A DNA stretch of 64,000 nucleotides from a virus: IMG/VR virus record IMGVR_UViG_3300028024_000077, positions 39,481 to 103,480 of that record; one strand, written 5' to 3'. A model generated the notes under the pieces. It saw nothing but the letters and a program-made list of their open reading frames with translations. It did no database searches and was not told where the DNA came from. The position numbers and the translations under genes were made by a program. Shown here piece by piece: positions 63,936 to 64,000 of the stretch (position 1 is the stretch's first letter; the number at the start of each line of letters is the position of its first letter).

Positions 63936-64000
63936 ATGCTAGACAGATTTCGATTCCACCAAAGCCAGGCGAAGGTGGCCCTTCGAGGCCGGCGGCGATG
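63936..64000 (+). CDS. Start of a gene running out of the window
   Basis: GGGGAGG six bases before the ATG; 21 codons visible (MLDRFRFHQSQAKVALRGRR), strongly basic. Too short to identify. Confidence 0.35.
   Translation, partial: MLDRFRFHQSQAKVALRGRRR

Noticed and set aside
1-64000. CRISPR array or cas genes
   Set aside because: No regularly spaced identical repeats with unique spacers; the 60-base repeats at 28560-30300 are coding repeats in a fibre gene.
1-64000. Complete tRNA genes
   Set aside because: Only the 3' half of tRNA-Met at the att site was found; no other cloverleaf was recognised by eye. A tRNA scan would be decisive.
1-64000. A full queuosine or DpdA-type DNA modification operon
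   Set aside because: Apart from the QueC-like protein, no QueD, QueE, FolE or transglycosylase-like protein was recognised.

Overview
The window is most of a temperate siphovirus (tailed phage with a long non-contractile tail) from a GC-rich alphaproteobacterium. It is best read as the right part of an integrated prophage. Evidence for this: a complete tyrosine integrase (62053-63234) with an excisionase-like gene before it; directly after it the 3' half of an elongator tRNA-Met (63339-63383) whose 5' half is absent, as at the displaced end of a tRNA-targeted prophage; and about 600 bases of different-looking sequence beyond. The host assignment is an inference from gene style: SleB-type hydrolase, GTA-type 3TM holin, GH108 endolysin, and a small post-terminase protein of an alphaproteobacterial type. 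The left phage end lies outside the window.

Layout. 1-180: end of a cell wall hydrolase. 380-13505: about thirty short, mostly unrecognised genes, many with CxxC zinc-ribbon motifs or single membrane segments, separated by long structured non-coding stretches (6615-6959, 7212-7582, 8824-9550, 9650-10140). 13477-18586: mostly leftward genes, with a UvsW-like SF2 helicase, a deoxynucleotide-kinase-like P-loop protein, a minimal protein-kinase-like protein and small membrane proteins. 18710-22352: a tightly overlapping rightward cluster with two ParB/Srx-domain proteins, a zinc micro-protein, an ABC-type ATPase, a GNAT acyltransferase and a winged-helix protein. 22353-22703: a 174-bp nested dyad. 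22704-44130: terminase, a 1659-residue repeat-rich lectin-like fibre, portal, scaffold, major capsid, glutaredoxin, connectors, major tail protein, frameshifted tail chaperones and tape measure. 43771-54536: lambda-like M-L-K-(I+J) tail tip, fibres, a QueC-like protein, fibre-assembly-like protein, XhlA-like protein, GH108 endolysin and holin. 54689-61658: replication module with PhoH, an Sm/Hfq-like protein, DnaB-type helicase, primase, WGR protein and ATP-dependent DNA ligase. No DNA polymerase is seen, so host replication enzymes are presumably used. 61754-63234: excisionase-like protein and integrase.

The most striking feature is a dispersed palindrome, AAGT-N8-ACTT (with an N4 subclass). 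About thirty copies sit almost only between transcription units, on both strands, from position 964 to 61731. In several copies the right half runs straight into a TATAAT box, and at many gene ends the site supplies or follows the stop codon. It looks like a phage-wide operator/promoter regulon, comparable in logic to the dispersed stoperators of mycobacteriophage L5 but with a different sequence. No CI-like repressor was recognised; a stand-alone OmpR-type winged-helix protein (24863-25147), with a site just after it, is the best visible candidate regulator.

Working together: the operator set would silence structural, replication and early operons in the lysogen. On induction, the early region and replication module act first, the dyad before the terminase may serve packaging or replication, and head, tail and lysis genes are made from consecutive rightward operons.
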